Assembly (NCBI RefSeq): GCF_037975245.1
Contig: NC_092565.1
Location: 9,532,499 to 9,596,498, forward strand
From: Apostichopus japonicus
Lineage: Eukaryota; Echinodermata; Holothuroidea; Aspidochirotida; Stichopodidae
Direction of reading: 5' to 3'
Length of the DNA stretch: 64,000 nucleotides
Part shown: piece by piece, positions 21,628 through 34,739 of the stretch
Layout: each line of letters opens with the position of its first letter
How positions within the stretch are numbered: position 1 is the stretch's first letter
The notes under the pieces: generated by a model
Database searches by the model: none
The model's input: only the letters and a program-made list of their open reading frames with translations
Told to the model about the DNA's origin: nothing
Program-made: the position numbers and the translations under genes

Positions 21628-24475
21628 AAGCCTCAATAGAATTATAGTTACTATGGTAATGATCTACTACATATGTAATATATGTAGAGTATGTGTAGTT
21701 ACTCTTCATGTGCAGTTTGGACTCTTGTTACTGTGAAATACTATGTTATGCTAGATATATATGTAAACAGGTAATTCTAGTAGCACCTTATATGTAGTCC
21801 TGTAAATTATTATCCAAAAAACGTTGTAATGAAAGCATCTGACACGGAAAGATGACATGTTCTGTGACAAAAACGTCGCTTCTCCGAGTTCATTTTATTA
21901 CGTGTGAAGTCATGACAGCTAGGTTTGTCATCTGTTTATAGCTCCATGGTTTGTCTAAGCCAATTCACAGTATCACCTTCATTTTTCAATCAAGTAGATA
22001 ATACTTTGATGTTAAACTCAGTTGCAGCATTCAGTATGTAATTGTGCAATGGATGTATTAGCTGCATTGGGTTGTAACATATCATTCAGCGATGGGTAGC
22101 ACTAAATAGATTTTGAGTGCCGCACCAGAAAGTTTGTTTCCAATCCTCGGACCATGGGCTGTTTGCTTGCGATGTATCTATACTCATGGGAATCGTACAT
22201 CTGCCTCTATGGTCATGCAAATAAGTTAACAGATGAATCATTTTTACAGAGGAATTGTCCATCTTTTTGGTTGAATACCCTATCACAAGTAGGCCGGTCC
22301 TTAGAGGCCCAATATAAAAACTAACTCCCTGAAATTAGTGCATTGTTCATGTTTTTTCCATGGTACATGGAAAATATGCAGGCCAAATTAATAGGGGTTT
22401 GAAAACCTTCTTGTGGGCCACAGACCAAAATTGTCCCAGGGGGTGCATTCAGCTTGCCAGGCCGCACTTTTGCCCGTCTATAAAGTGAGATCTAAGCCAC
22501 AATTGTAATATTAATATCAAAATGAGACACCATTTAATGTTTTTCTTCTGAATAAGTTCACAGAAACCTTTGTTTACTGAATGTTCTGTGTCCTTCAAGT
22601 TGACATCATGTTTTACCATTTTCACCTTTTACCCTTGACCATGTATGCCAACTTACAATCATCGTGACCGTGCGATTTTATCTGTTCAAATGTATAATAA
22701 CAAATCATGTCTTTTGGTACATTACATTGTCTTGATTGGTTACAATGTATAACTAGAGTACCGTACCCCATACTATCCCACATTGGATCAATTCGACACA
22801 AAATACAACTTTATTTACCTACATTTGAATATTCAATATATCAGTTCATAAATCACCCAGTCGTCCACGTCCTGGTTCGCGCATATCCGTATCTTATTTG
22901 TCAAGGAAATGCATTCTTTTTGTTCATAGAAGAACATTTCTTTCCATGCCCTCTCCTTGCATTTAACTATGTCTAAATGAGATAACTAATAAAAGATCAT
23001 TGCTTTGGGATGTGATGTATAATGCAGTAGCTATAGCTTCTTATATCTTTTTTTATTTTATTTCCAAGTACATCAACTTTTTCTCCCATTTTGCTCTCTT
23101 CTCCTCATTTAATTATATCTCCTCCTTCTAGCTATTAAAGCTGGAGACACAGTATTAAGGTTTCTGTCAAGATCTCATAGTTTTGAGTACTAGCAAATTC
23201 TTCTAGAGGTATTTATAATCTCCAATATGGATTACAATGCACATGTCTTATATCCTACAGGAACACTATTCAAATGTATGTACTCGTTGCATTTTAATAT
23301 TAGTAAGCAAACACTTTCTTTCACTTTATTCATGCACCCTCTTTCTCCAAAGCTTCATTTTGTCTTTTTTTTACACTTCTCAATTTTCTCTCAGTATATG
23401 TAGAATATTCTTCTTGTGTGTTGCAGTCGTAGATTGACTTTACGGACGACCGTGTCGCGCTGACTCTACGGACAAACCGTCACGGCGTAGCCTTCATGTT
23501 GAGCTGATTATAAGTGCGTCTTGCGTTATCCTTAATGGTCCAATGAACAGAGCTGCGAAAATTGAATAAAAAGCAAATGCGGGATGAGATTTTATTCCCG
23601 TCCCAAATTTGATTTGATTTACCAGATTATCCCAAGACCTTAAATGTATTGTATTGCATCTATGAACGGAGTGTGAGAATGTTGTCAAGGCTCGTGTTTA
23701 TCCCTCCAGGGTCATTGCCAAATATGAAAATGGGATTTCTAATTTATTTTATTTCTTATTTTGTATTTTTTTTTCCTGGTTTGGTTTTAAATGTTACTCG
23801 TTATAATTATCGTGAGTTCCCTGTCACAGACGTGTCTAAATACCATTAAATTTCGCACAACATCTTTAATACATATTTTCAATATAACTAACTCATGCAT
23901 TAACAGCTTTCGTGCATGTTGGTGTATGAACAACCTTGTTCCCACTTTTGATGAAAATTTACAATTAAATAACAGATTTTTGGTAAGGAAAAAAAAACCC
24001 AAGGGTGATGGTATAAAAATTGATAACATTACTGGTCTATTTCAATGGAATCTGTTTGTCCAGGCTTGAGGAAACCTGGCAACAGCTGTTGCCACCACAA
24101 GTTTGAGGAAGCTTATTTTTTTGGTTATTTTACACTATATCTGCAAACTAAAGTAGGTGTAAATAATAGAGAGAAAGGCAATTTAGCTGTATTCAAATTC
24201 AATTGCTATAAATTATGCTATATAAATCCCCAGGTTGTATTTAGTTTGTCATTGATCGTATGCAATGGTAAACATGATTTACGAGAAAGAAATCGTAACA
24301 AACAAGAAAGTGGCCTTCATATTGAGCATGACTTTGCAAATGTCACAATATCTCTTACCATAAAATTGTATTATGAATTATACTGTAGTGTCACAAGTTT
24401 GAATTGGAAACAGATTCATGATTGGATTTCCAAATTTCACCCAATTCATACAATACTGTACTGTATATATCTATC
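21628..24475. other. Non-coding stretch
   Basis: No gene is supported. 22290-22500 contains GC-richer text (GTGGGCCACAGACC, CCAGGCCGCAC) resembling decayed DNA-transposon sequence, but I found no ends. 23430-23530 is a small CpG cluster, treated separately. Confidence 0.4.
23425..23535. promoter_or_regulatory. Small CpG cluster with an internal direct repeat
   Basis: About 13 CpGs fall in 110 bases. Two direct copies of GACT(T/C)TACGGAC followed by ACCGT lie about 30 bases apart. No exon or donor is nearby. It may be an unmethylated regulatory element; function is unknown. Confidence 0.25.
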
Positions 24476-24567
24476 CATCAGACAACTGGTCGGTTTATAT
24501 ATATTATATTATATAATATATATATATATATATAATATAATATATATAACAGACCAGTTGTCTGATG
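24476..24567. repeat. Long AT-cored inverted repeat (hairpin/cruciform)
   Basis: The arms CATCAGACAACTGGTC (24476-24491) and GACCAGTTGTCTGATG (24552-24567) are perfect reverse complements. The sequence between them continues as nearly self-complementary TATATATTATATT / AATATAATATATA, so most of the 92 bases can fold into one hairpin. It could be a tiny MITE, a small-RNA-type foldback, or a palindrome stabilised by TA expansion. The 186-codon frame crossing it (24045-24605) is chance. Confidence 0.85.
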
Positions 24568-27177
24568 ATCTCTCAACACGTGAAACTCTGAGTATCAACT
24601 ACTAGTGTTCCACTATAGTCTTAACTGATTCTCACCTATACTTCTCTCTGTTCACCAGACACAGAGCACTCTGCACCTAGATAGATGCCAATCAACCAAA
24701 CTTATATTCATCTTTAAAGTATTTATTTATTTTTTGGTGTGAGATAAAAATGTTTTTGAATACCTAGATGTAATATTCTATGTCTACTCAGTCTTTCAAA
24801 GGAAAGTAATTATAACTGTACCATTTTGTTTCTTCTTTCAGCTGTGTGAAGTTTAGAAAGTTTCGTCAATCATCTTTAGCATCCACACATAACTCTCAGT
24901 TAAAACTGTAGCCACAAGGGATATATTTCCATGAATAAACTCCCTAAGACACTCCCTAAGACACCATTTATCTCAACTTGTGCCACTTTTACTACAAGAT
25001 GTACTTTTGCAATTTCAAATAAGTCAATTATATTTATTACACAAACATGCATTTATATAAAAGCTCACGGTAGTTGAAATTTGGATATTTGATCCACAAT
25101 TATTCAGGACTTATAAGCTTGAGGTAGATCAAGAACTTTGATATCAAACAGTCATACAAACTCAGTAGAGTGTCACTGTAGAAAAAAGAAGACTGATTTG
25201 AAGATGCAGCTTTAGTTTTCATATTATTTATTGAAATAAGCGAAGTTACTTGCTAAATAGCGAACACTTACCCCAATTACTGATAAATTGTATTTAACAC
25301 AGATTTCAGAATAAAACAGTGCCAAAAAATTATAATAAAAATTATATATAAAAAATAAAAAGAAGGAGGATATATCTTCAAAGTGCAAAATTGTCATCTA
25401 TGTTAAGTTCAGCATTTAAGCATAGAAGTAGTGTATGAAACTGGTCTGTGCAACAAATTATGTAAAAGTGGGTTGGGGGGGGGGGTAAATAAGTTATTTA
25501 TACAATAACAGAGTAGTTCAACAAAGGAAAGAAATGAACAAGGGAGATATATAATTTTATAGTTTTCATTATCAGCTGATTGCATATTAAAATAAAAGCA
25601 AAATGAGCATTCGATAATTAGCAGTAGCTAGAACCTTTTTATGTACAGGATATCTTATAAACAAGATCCTACGGTGTTGATTACAAACGTGTTTGAAATT
25701 TTCTACATCTTTAGGTCCAAACCACATCCACATAGCATTTGGTATGGCAAAGATATATGCATCTTTCAAATATTTTGATGGTGTTTTGTGAATAGCGTCT
25801 CAGGCAACAGAGGAGTTAATGACGCCATCATGGAAATTCAGCTGGAAATGTTTTTGTCTTTCTTTATAATATTTAACTTACTTATTGCGCAGAGGAAAAT
25901 AATTTTCAACAATGAAGTTGAATTTTGATGAAATTATGAAAAACACAAGGGACCTTTGCAAGTAAGCAAATGTTCTAAATCCATCAAGTCTCAAGGTTAC
26001 ATTAATGAGAAGGTTGAAATAGGAAAATAAAGCTTAAATGAAGAACGGTTGCCGTTATGGACACATATCACATACTGATACTGAACCACGCTCGGGTAGA
26101 ACCAAGCCGTTTTTCCAGCTAAACTTGGGGGGGGGGGGAGGGGAGAAGTGCTTTCACACCATTGACAGTTACATATAGTCTGAGCTGTCATTGGAAGCGC
26201 AGGATATTAGCGATAAATGCATTAACAAGTAGATTGCATTTAAGCTTCAGGCTTGTAAGTTGCTATCAATAATGCATTACCCTGCAAGCATCACAACAAA
26301 GCATAAACAAGTGGCTTTAAATTAACTTATCATTTTGTCGGGCTTTATTATAGCTCTGTTTGTACTGGATCATATAAATAAGTTTAGAGACAGCCATATT
26401 TGAAGGAAGCTCATATATGTTAAGTGCAAGCAGTAATGGCTTCAACCTTCGATCACTGCATATAATTTCATCGGAAAGATTTATGGTTTAATCCAAGAAA
26501 ATTTTGTGGTCAGTTCATGGATTGTTTTCACAAATTTTCAAGATTTTGTGTGCGATCAAGACTGGTCATTTCTTATTTTATTCCAGATATTACAAGTTTA
26601 GAAAAAACAGGCCCTTTCCTGTTTTTCACTTTTTTATTTCACACATGTTTGTTTGAAATTATTACACTTCTTCCAACATGTCATTTGTGAGACATTTTAA
26701 CTTAGACGTTGATGGTCTAATTAATTTGCATTATAGTGAACTGTAAATATGTTTGATGTCACACATTTTTTAATTTTCAGTGTATTGTTTTGACCTTGGA
26801 TTTAATTGGATGCTAACTTACTTTATTGGAGGGGAGAGGGAGGGGCAGGAGATGGGAGGGAGTTGAGGGGGATCGAGGGGGGAAGTTAATGAAATAATAA
26901 CAATACTATTTTGTATTCATTTGTGATGCATCCTACTGCATAATAAAACTAGATAATTGGACAAAAATCTTCAAAGAAACGATTGTCAGTTGAAGTCCGT
27001 AACAGACACTGGAAACTCAAGATCTCATATGACGACTGTCGTGTAAACAAACCGTTTGGAAGGTGTTTTAGTAACGAAATGCCAGTCATCTACCTTGAAA
27101 TGGTGACTACACATAAAATTAGCTCGCAATTGTTCATAAAGTGTGAATAAGGTTTAGTTTCATTGGTCTGTTTAATC

Positions 27178-27201
27178 GGGGTGGGGGGTTGGGGGTGGGG
27201 G
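27178..27201 (+). other. G-quadruplex motif
   Basis: Four G runs of 4, 6, 5 and 5 are separated by loops of 1-2 T, which meets the usual G4 pattern with very short loops. Comparable G-rich motifs occur at 40104-40132 and 44383-44411. Confidence 0.8.
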
Positions 27202-28140
27202 TACGGATGAAGAAGAATGTAATATCTTTAACAGGGCTGGCTGAAACTTTGATGGTTGCATGTCACAGGGGTTGCCAATATAGTTGGCAAAGTGGCAATG
27301 TCAGACATCCAAAAGTAATTGTCTGGGGGGACAAACAGTTTAATTTCAATGTAGTCAGAGGAAAGGCAATTAATTTAAAACATTAACCTCGATCAGCAAA
27401 GCTTCTAATTATCCTATGAGGAAGAGAATGGTAAGGAATGAAAATGGAAGGAACAAGTTGGAATTGAACTCTTCCGTATTGGTTCACTGTGGAGGAGTAG
27501 AAAAGTTTCGCAGACAAAATTATTTGACAAAGCTGTAACTATGACACTTCCCTATTACCAATTCTTCATGATGTAAACACCATAAAGAAAACAAATTAAA
27601 GTATCCAGCCATTGCTCCTGCCTAATTTTTAGACAATTCTTTGGCTGGACCCTGTTTCAAGGTCACATTCTGGATATATGCTCCAGCAAGCTCAAACCTG
27701 TACACAAGACCATGTTCTCATATAGTGCATGCATATTTCACTACTGCTTGTATAATTTCAATATCCCACAAATAGTGGCTTTGGAAAAACTCCCCTCAAG
27801 AAGCCAGCCAAACAATTTTTGAAAATTAATTTACTGCTTCAAGTGCTATAGTTGTTTTTTTTTTTTAAGAAACCGAGAAAACACTGTGATTTTTTTATCA
27901 TAAATTTTGTACCTGCCGAATATGTCAAGATGCAATTAAGAAACTCTTCACTCAGTACTTCAAAAGGTTTGCAGATATAAAAGATGAGTTGAATACATGC
28001 AATTCCACTTCTCTCCCCCCCCCCCCTCTCCGTCGGAGGAGCGCTAATTCAGGAATAGATTGTTATGAATTAGTTTGGTGAATTCTGTCATTCCGTAGTT
28101 TAATAGATGGAGGAATCAGGAGCCGCTGATGTTATTTTGC

Positions 28141-28169
28141 AGTACAGTACAGTACAGTACAGTACAGTA
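28141..28169. repeat. (AGTAC)n microsatellite
   Basis: Six near-perfect AGTAC units. GTAC is self-complementary, so the tract is weakly palindromic. Confidence 0.95.
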
Positions 28170-29339
28170 GCTCATTAAGGTAAAGTGCAGACGATTATCT
28201 ACCAGCTACTGACAAATGTAATAGGTAGAATATGTAGAGATCAAGTATTGCTTCAAATTGATACTTTTGTTTTAATGTTTGTAGGTTTATTAAAACCATC
28301 ATCCATGGACATAATACCGTAAATTTACTAAATACACAAACCAAACCAAGCGAGCTGACGCTTGATAAACACGTTGGACTTCGAGTATGTGTGTATTAGT
28401 CATGTGTGTCTGTGTGTGTAACTTGTCGGTGTGGAAAATGATCAGGAAAGTCTATCGGTAATATTTTGGTTAGATATTAAGTGATATTGGATTTACCAAT
28501 CAGCCCTAAGCTAAGTTTCTGGCATCAACAGATATCTCATGCAGCTATTATTATTATCATACGTTGATTCATCGATCTACGAGAGAATCACGGGGTGACC
28601 TTCATTAGATTTATATCTCGGTCAAGAAGCTAACCCTGTTGTGTTACCACAGTATTTTGATACCTCCAGGGCATATATAGTGTGAATTACAGACAATTAT
28701 AGAGAGTGATAAAAGTTATCATGTACATAATGGTATGCTAAATCATAGGTAGAATTTGTTCTCTAGCTTCACCATGGGATGATTCATGGTTCATTGGCTC
28801 TGGGCTCATTGGAAAGGAACAGAGCTGATAGATTAGGTCTATGGATGCATAGATAGGTCATAGAATTAACAAAATTAGACCATCACTCCTCTGTTACATT
28901 CTCAAATTTGCCAAGAAAGTTCAGATCATTCTTACTATACCCTCTTAACCACATATCCAAACACTGCTGCCTCCACAGACAAGATACAACGATTACTTAC
29001 CCCTCCAACCACTCCCTTCCTCCTTCCCTCTCTTCCCTTCCTCCCTCCCTCCCCTCCCCTCGCCCCCTTCCTCTCTCTCTCCCTTCCCACTTGTATTTAG
29101 ATGTTTTCACATGTACAGCACTAAATCAAACTGCTTTTGATCTGATCATATTTAGATATTATTTAACATGGCACAAAACCATTTTTTCTTTCCTTGTGTT
29201 TTTTCTATTTTATTTTCAAATTGTCGATTGTAGAGACAGTGTTGTATTAAAGGTGACTTCACTCAGGAAGCAAACTGCGTATCTGTCAGTTATACATCTC
29301 TGCAGTATTTTACTAATTTAATATGAAAGGAATAGAGAC

Positions 29340-29460
29340 CGCAATTCCATCGTCATCTCGACTAACTTGACGAGATTTATGTTATTACCTCCAAAATGTC
29401 ACGTCAAATGTCAAATGCTTTAGAGTCGGTGTTTGCGCAGTCGCGGCCGTGAATCATTCA
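29340..29460. promoter_or_regulatory. CpG cluster, possible regulatory element or alternative promoter
   Basis: About 10 CpGs occur in 120 bases, including GTCGCGGCCG. It lies 1.8 kb upstream of a weak phase-1 exon candidate at 31255-31318, echoing the spacing of CpG patches and exons elsewhere in the window. Function is inferred only. Confidence 0.22.
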
Positions 29461-30835
29461 CAGGCATGACACCATTAAAATGACTTTGTCTTGTACACTC
29501 AGCCATATATATAAAGAGGCAACTTGTCATTGAGAATAAAAGATGCACACAGCTTCAGTTTTAGATTTACATCCCTATAATTTATTTCTCTCTATCTTAA
29601 TCGCATAAACAGATTTGGAGCAGTAATGTATAAAATATGGCCTGAATTTCTTCATTGTGTTTTGTATATCAGTGACAAATACCGTGTGTCTTGGCTTAGT
29701 TGAATTTTCAAGGCAGAGTATAGTTAAGCTTGACAAAGTTCTCACTATTATGGGCAGAGTCATACAGGATATACCTGGGTAGTTAATACATATTTGGTTT
29801 TAGCATCTTTTGTTGGGAGAAGGGAGGGGTGAGCCCTGGGTGATATGGTGGGAATTGGGGTAGATGGGATGCTGTGGAAGACATATAGAAGATATTAATT
29901 TCACATTTACCACAGGTAATTTAATTAGAAAACAAAAACTAACCAGATGGAAATGTTCTAGACTAAAGCATAATTGTAAAACAATGATGATCTGTATGTG
30001 TGGAGGAGGGAGTGGCGGCGCATTGGAGTGGATCCATGCTTTGGAGGGAGGGGCAGTTAGAGGATGGGAGACAATAAAATTGTGTTTGACTCCCAGTGAA
30101 GAGTTATTGACTTGAACCATGAAGGATAGGGTAGGGATCTGGGTGGGGAGGGGGTATGTAATTGGCACAATTACTAACAGACTTTTTTATGTCTTCAGAC
30201 AGTATGAGGGTGAATGTTTACAAAGCTTCTGTTTCTCTTCCAATCTCAGAAACTTGTCGTCTCTTCGAGTACCATTATTGGCCTCCCCTACCCTCTCCCT
30301 CACATCATTCTTCACCATTCTCCACCTCCTGCCCCCCCCCCTCCATCTCCGTCTTCGGGGCTGTTAGAACTTAGGACCAATGAATTTTTTTAAATCTGCT
30401 TGCCTTATTTTCTTATCCAGTCCTTGCTTCTCCTGTTCTACTGCCTCTGTAATAGCAGTCAGTATGTTGATTAACTACAGCGGGAGAATTGATCCATGAT
30501 CCCTGAAGGTTACCATGTGGATATCTCTGTCTGTTATTGAAACATCTGTCATTTTGCTTTGGTTATACCACCATGGGAAGTGCTTGATAAATTAATATGA
30601 AAATGTTTTGCAATTTAATATAGCAACCATATGTGGGATGGCTTTAGTACTTAATGTACATATCAATCATGACTACTGAAAGTTGCTTACCTGCCTATCT
30701 TATCAGACTTGTTTTTTATAAAGGTACCTGTTACAGAAATACTTATTGTACTTGTTATTTAAGTCCTCTCTCTCTCTCAACCTCTCCAAGCCCCCTTAGC
30801 CCACTCTCCTGCATGCTCCCAAATAAAAGATAAAA

Positions 30836-30866
30836 AGAAGAAGAAGAAGAAGAAGAAGAAGAAAAA
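30836..30866 (+). repeat. (GAA)n microsatellite
   Basis: About nine AGA/GAA triplets. GAA repeats can form triplexes. This one is short. Confidence 0.95.
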
Positions 30867-31254
30867 AATAACTTGAGCAAAATATCATCAACTTTGCAAA
30901 TGCTAAAGGTGAATATGAGAGTTTGACTCTTTCTCCTCTGGGAACCAATGCTTTAATATCATCACACTTCTATTGAGTTTCTCTCACTCCGAGAAGAGAT
31001 TTTAATGAAAGCAGTTGGTGACATGAGCTGCATCAGAAAATGTTTTATTTCCTATCGAGCACTCAAATTACTATTTCAACCCGTCTGCATGAAATCATTT
31101 TCCTCACGTCGCTGTTTGATGTATCGTCGAATAGAAGCTTCTGCTTGGATTCAGTATACTAAGAAAACCAGGTCTAATGTAAAAAATATTTTTCTTGATG
31201 AGGTTTAACGAGTTATTTAATTAACTCCAGCTCTCTCTAATTACTTGTCTCCAT

Positions 31255-31318
31255 ATGATAATTTTAACCAACTTTTGTAAGCTAGGTAGATTTGAGTGCA
31301 TATGTAGCATGGAGACAG
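31255..31318 (+). CDS. Very weak candidate alternative first exon
   Basis: The frame from ATG 31255 (MIILTNFCKLGRFECICSME and on) is open to a strong donor, CAG|GTAAGTAC, at 31319 and ends in phase 1 like exons A, B and C. It is only 21 codons and AT-rich, so chance is likely. The preceding frame 31005-31208 (containing MSCIRKCFISYRALKL) is CpG-containing and protein-like but has no phase-1 donor. Confidence 0.15.
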
Positions 31319-31319
31319 G

Positions 31320-34300
31320 TAAGTACTCATCATTATTCGTAAATATCCAAACCGGTTAATTTTTGGAGATTTCTTAAGGGTTGCCGAAGTAATATGAACA
31401 GGAATGAAGTAAAACTAAAATACACAATGGGCTTGTTGAAGAGTTTCACTTCCTAAAAACTGAAAAAAAGAGAAAACAATGAACAGAGGAATTAAAGAGA
31501 AAAGTAAGCAAAACAAATCAAAACTTATTTAATATATAAGATGGCATCTGTGAGGTACTGTAATTATGTCAACATATTTATGCTTGTGTTTGCGGCCCGG
31601 TTTGTGGTTGCACCATGTGGGAAGTCCTCAGGGGAATTGTAGATGTGGCGCAGAGGCCCAGGTCAGCAACTGATTGAATTGTGCATGCTTGGATGTGTTG
31701 GCATGACAAGTAACCACTGACCAGGGATTAACTGTTGTTTATTAGTCTTGTTAGAAGGCCTTCACCTTGATATAATTAAGACTGTCAACCTTCTAATTTC
31801 AACTTTTAGATAGTTGATAAAATTCCCCAAATAAGAGTCATATAGCAAGTAATAAATTAATTTGATTCAAGCATCAGTATTTTCATCACCCAGATATTTA
31901 TCCTGTGGAATTAATTACTACAATCAGTTCAGTAAGGAAACCCCCCCCCCCCCAAAAAAAAAATAACTAAAATTAAACAACAAAATTCACTATTCCTTTA
32001 AGGTCCACTATATTATACAAACAATACAAACAGTATACCACTGTGAAAATGACACTTCAAGCTTGGGGCCTCCCGTTAGGGATGCAGTACATTTGAAAAT
32101 TTCTTGATCAATCCTGTACTTCACAGATCTGAATCTGATATGAGCAAAATGGAAGCCTGCGCAAGCTGAACCTTAAATACTTCAGTGCTGAATAATCACT
32201 GGGGGGAAAAAATGACATTTAGTTTTTTTTATTTCAATATTTGTTTTCAAGGTTTTCCATATTTTTCAACTCCCAAAAACGTAAAAAACAAAAAATCCAA
32301 ACAGCTTTGTTTATACTATATTGTTGTAAATTGCTTTTAGTGATGCTAAAAGCATATTAAAGTTTGTCAACATGAAACAGTGTCATCACACAAAGTATCT
32401 ACCATCAATACCTATTAATACAGTGTTTTTTATGTGACCATTTAGGCTTCTTCCTCGGGCCACATATAACAACTATTTCATTTATCCGTCCGTCACACTT
32501 ATCCTTGAGGCAAAACCAAGTTCTGATAGATTATGGCTGCAAATTTAAGATTCATGGCTTAATGTCTTCTTGTGTTTTATCATTTACTCAATCCTAAAGT
32601 ACCTCATTTTAAAACATGTCAATGACATACTAATCTGAAGAGGCATAAGCTTTAACGAGGAATGAAAGTGTGTTTGTGAGGGAGGGGGGGTGGGATTTAA
32701 ATGATTGATATCATCATAAAGTTTCCTCACAAAAAAAAGTCAACGAACCCAGTGCCACACTTGAGTCTTCAATGCCTTTAACCGTACCAGAAGTTGAGTA
32801 TGAAATCACTGCTAGTCTGCTGTATGGTTAATTAATTATCGCTTGTCTCCTTTCAAGTTAGCATTGTGCTGCGATCTGTATCACCTAGCTATGTGGATTA
32901 GGAGTCATGAGTATAGCCATTTAATATGATAGAAATAATGGTCACACATGTTCAAAATTCAGCACACATTTCTGTACAGCCAGTTTAACCAATCTCCTCA
33001 TACCGAGATTGCTATCTATGAATAACATAAATTAGTACTTAAAAGTTTGTTTTTCTATTTGCAATTGATTTTTGACCTGATATCATAAAGCAAATCCATG
33101 AAAGTGACCATGGCAGGCTTATGAATACATAGCAAATGATTGGATTAAAATAGAGGGCAGATGTCAAGAATACAGATGGTTTAGTTAGAGACCTTGCTGT
33201 TCGGGTCGGAAACCAAATATTGCCTTTCAGAGAGACTCCTATTGTCAGTAAAGCATGTCATGTGGTGAGGAAGAAGATGAAGGCGCAGGTGAATTGACAT
33301 GAAGGTGGGGGTGATTTCTACTGGGGAAGGGGGGAGGGAGAAATGAGTTCGCTAAGGTAATTCCAATATTCTTCCACAAAAATATGCTTGCATTGTAGTT
33401 TTAGCCACTGAAAGATTTGTAGGAGATATTTGATGGAAACATTTCTTTGTTTAGATTGCGATTAATGAATGATTTAAATGTTTCCTTCTTGTTCCTTTAG
33501 TGAGAGTGGGGATTAATATGAAGAAAAAGGGCTATTCGGATGGAAAGAAAGAAGGTTCCATTTTATCATTAAAATACGTTTTATTTGTATACTGATACCA
33601 TTTGGAACACTTTTATACTTCTATAGTTAGTTAGGATTGGTAGAAGCATAAATTGACTCTTTTTTCTTAATTGATAGACTTTATAAGTAATTCAGTAATC
33701 CGCATGACAAATGTGAAAATTTTACTGTCAACTTGATTGATGATTTGAATTTTTCCTAACTGATGTAAACTAATTCAATGTAAGCTGTATACCAAATTGT
33801 ATTTATGGAACCACGTATCCAACACTGTAGGTTTAGAATACATTAGACTGGACATAAAACATTGAGATAGGAGAAGTTGAAATGCGCCCTCACTTTTAAA
33901 AGAGTAAACTGTAGCATTTGCAATAGCTGTTCTTGTATACTGCCATCTACTTTACACAAGTCATAGCTCCAGCGTATATGTGCTATAATTTTACCATTCC
34001 CTTGAAATTTTAATGGTATTTAAAGCTTACTTGGTCAAGTAGTGAGGGAAAACATGAGGAAAATGGTCTTACAATAATTTTGTTTTGGTTTTTATTTTAT
34101 TTTATTCCTCATATAGTTTTGCCAATTTGCATTCTTTTGATGACGTTACGTAAAGAGAACATATTATTTACAGTGCAGTAAGAGGTCGTTAATCCCAAAA
34201 CTCTGTTTAATTCGGTAGTTTATCTGCACCACCAAATCAGTCAAACCTAATTTTTGCTTCGTTAAACTAACGAAAGCTAACGACCTGAAAGGGAATTAGT

Positions 34301-34443
34301 GTTATCATGAAGGTGTTATCTTTAGATAGGTAGTGTCACAGACTATTACGATATTACTCAATGTGTATATTTAGTGTGATACTAAAAACGATAGTATCAG
34401 TAAACTTTTAACTTTGGTAGACTGGATTGTGAAGCAAGCTTAC
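31320..34443. other. Non-coding stretch
   Basis: AT-rich, with a poly-C/poly-A junction near 31940-31962. No gene or repeat family is recognised. Confidence 0.45.
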
Positions 34444-34739
34444 CTGTGAAAATAATTGTTGTAATGTTTATTGACTATGGTGTTTCTAAAACCTGATAAT
34501 CCATTCCATTGTAAACCCAGCGTAGATAGTTCCCTGCCTTGAGTGTAATCAGAACTACTCTCTTCAGAGACATGAAGATCACAGTATTGCTCATCACAAT
34601 GACCCAGGAATAATTTCAAGATAATGTTTAAAAAATTCACAGCAATTACCTTCAATTTATTTGACCTTTCAGGTTCTGTAGTATTCTGAAGTATTTTAAC
34701 TATTGCAGTATTTAGCATCTTGATATTAGCTAAGGGATA
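34444..34739 (-). CDS. Candidate internal exon of a minus-strand gene
   Basis: On the minus strand a CTACAG acceptor at 34740 opens a 98-codon frame (containing NTTEPERSNKLKVIAVNFLN and LGHCDEQYCDLHVSEESSSD). The frame ends exactly at a CACAG|GTAAGC donor (34443), where the stop codon lies inside the donor, as in true exons. The exon would be 296 nt, phase 0 in and phase 2 out. Composition is AT-rich, the family is unrecognised, and no partner exon is certain. A 94-codon minus frame at 34838-35122 lies just upstream. Confidence 0.25.

Larger units (their letters stand above)
24568..30835. other. Non-coding stretch with simple repeats
   Basis: No gene is supported. It holds G runs at 25474-25483 and 26127-26136, a purine tract at 26828-26882, a G-quadruplex motif (27178-27201), a poly-C run near 28016-28026, (AGTAC)n at 28141-28169, a CT-rich tract at 29003-29087, and a CpG cluster at 29340-29460. 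A 60-codon minus frame at 25587-25769 looks mildly protein-like but has no good splice sites. Confidence 0.45.

Noticed and set aside
20737-21639. Open frames of about 300 codons (Ser/Leu/Pro-rich) and minus-strand Gly/Arg/Glu frames
   Set aside because: Produced by a CT-rich minisatellite that lacks stop words; open in several frames at once.
24045-24605. 186-codon plus frame
   Set aside because: It crosses the AT hairpin (Ile/Tyr run), changes character along its length, and has no domain or splice support.
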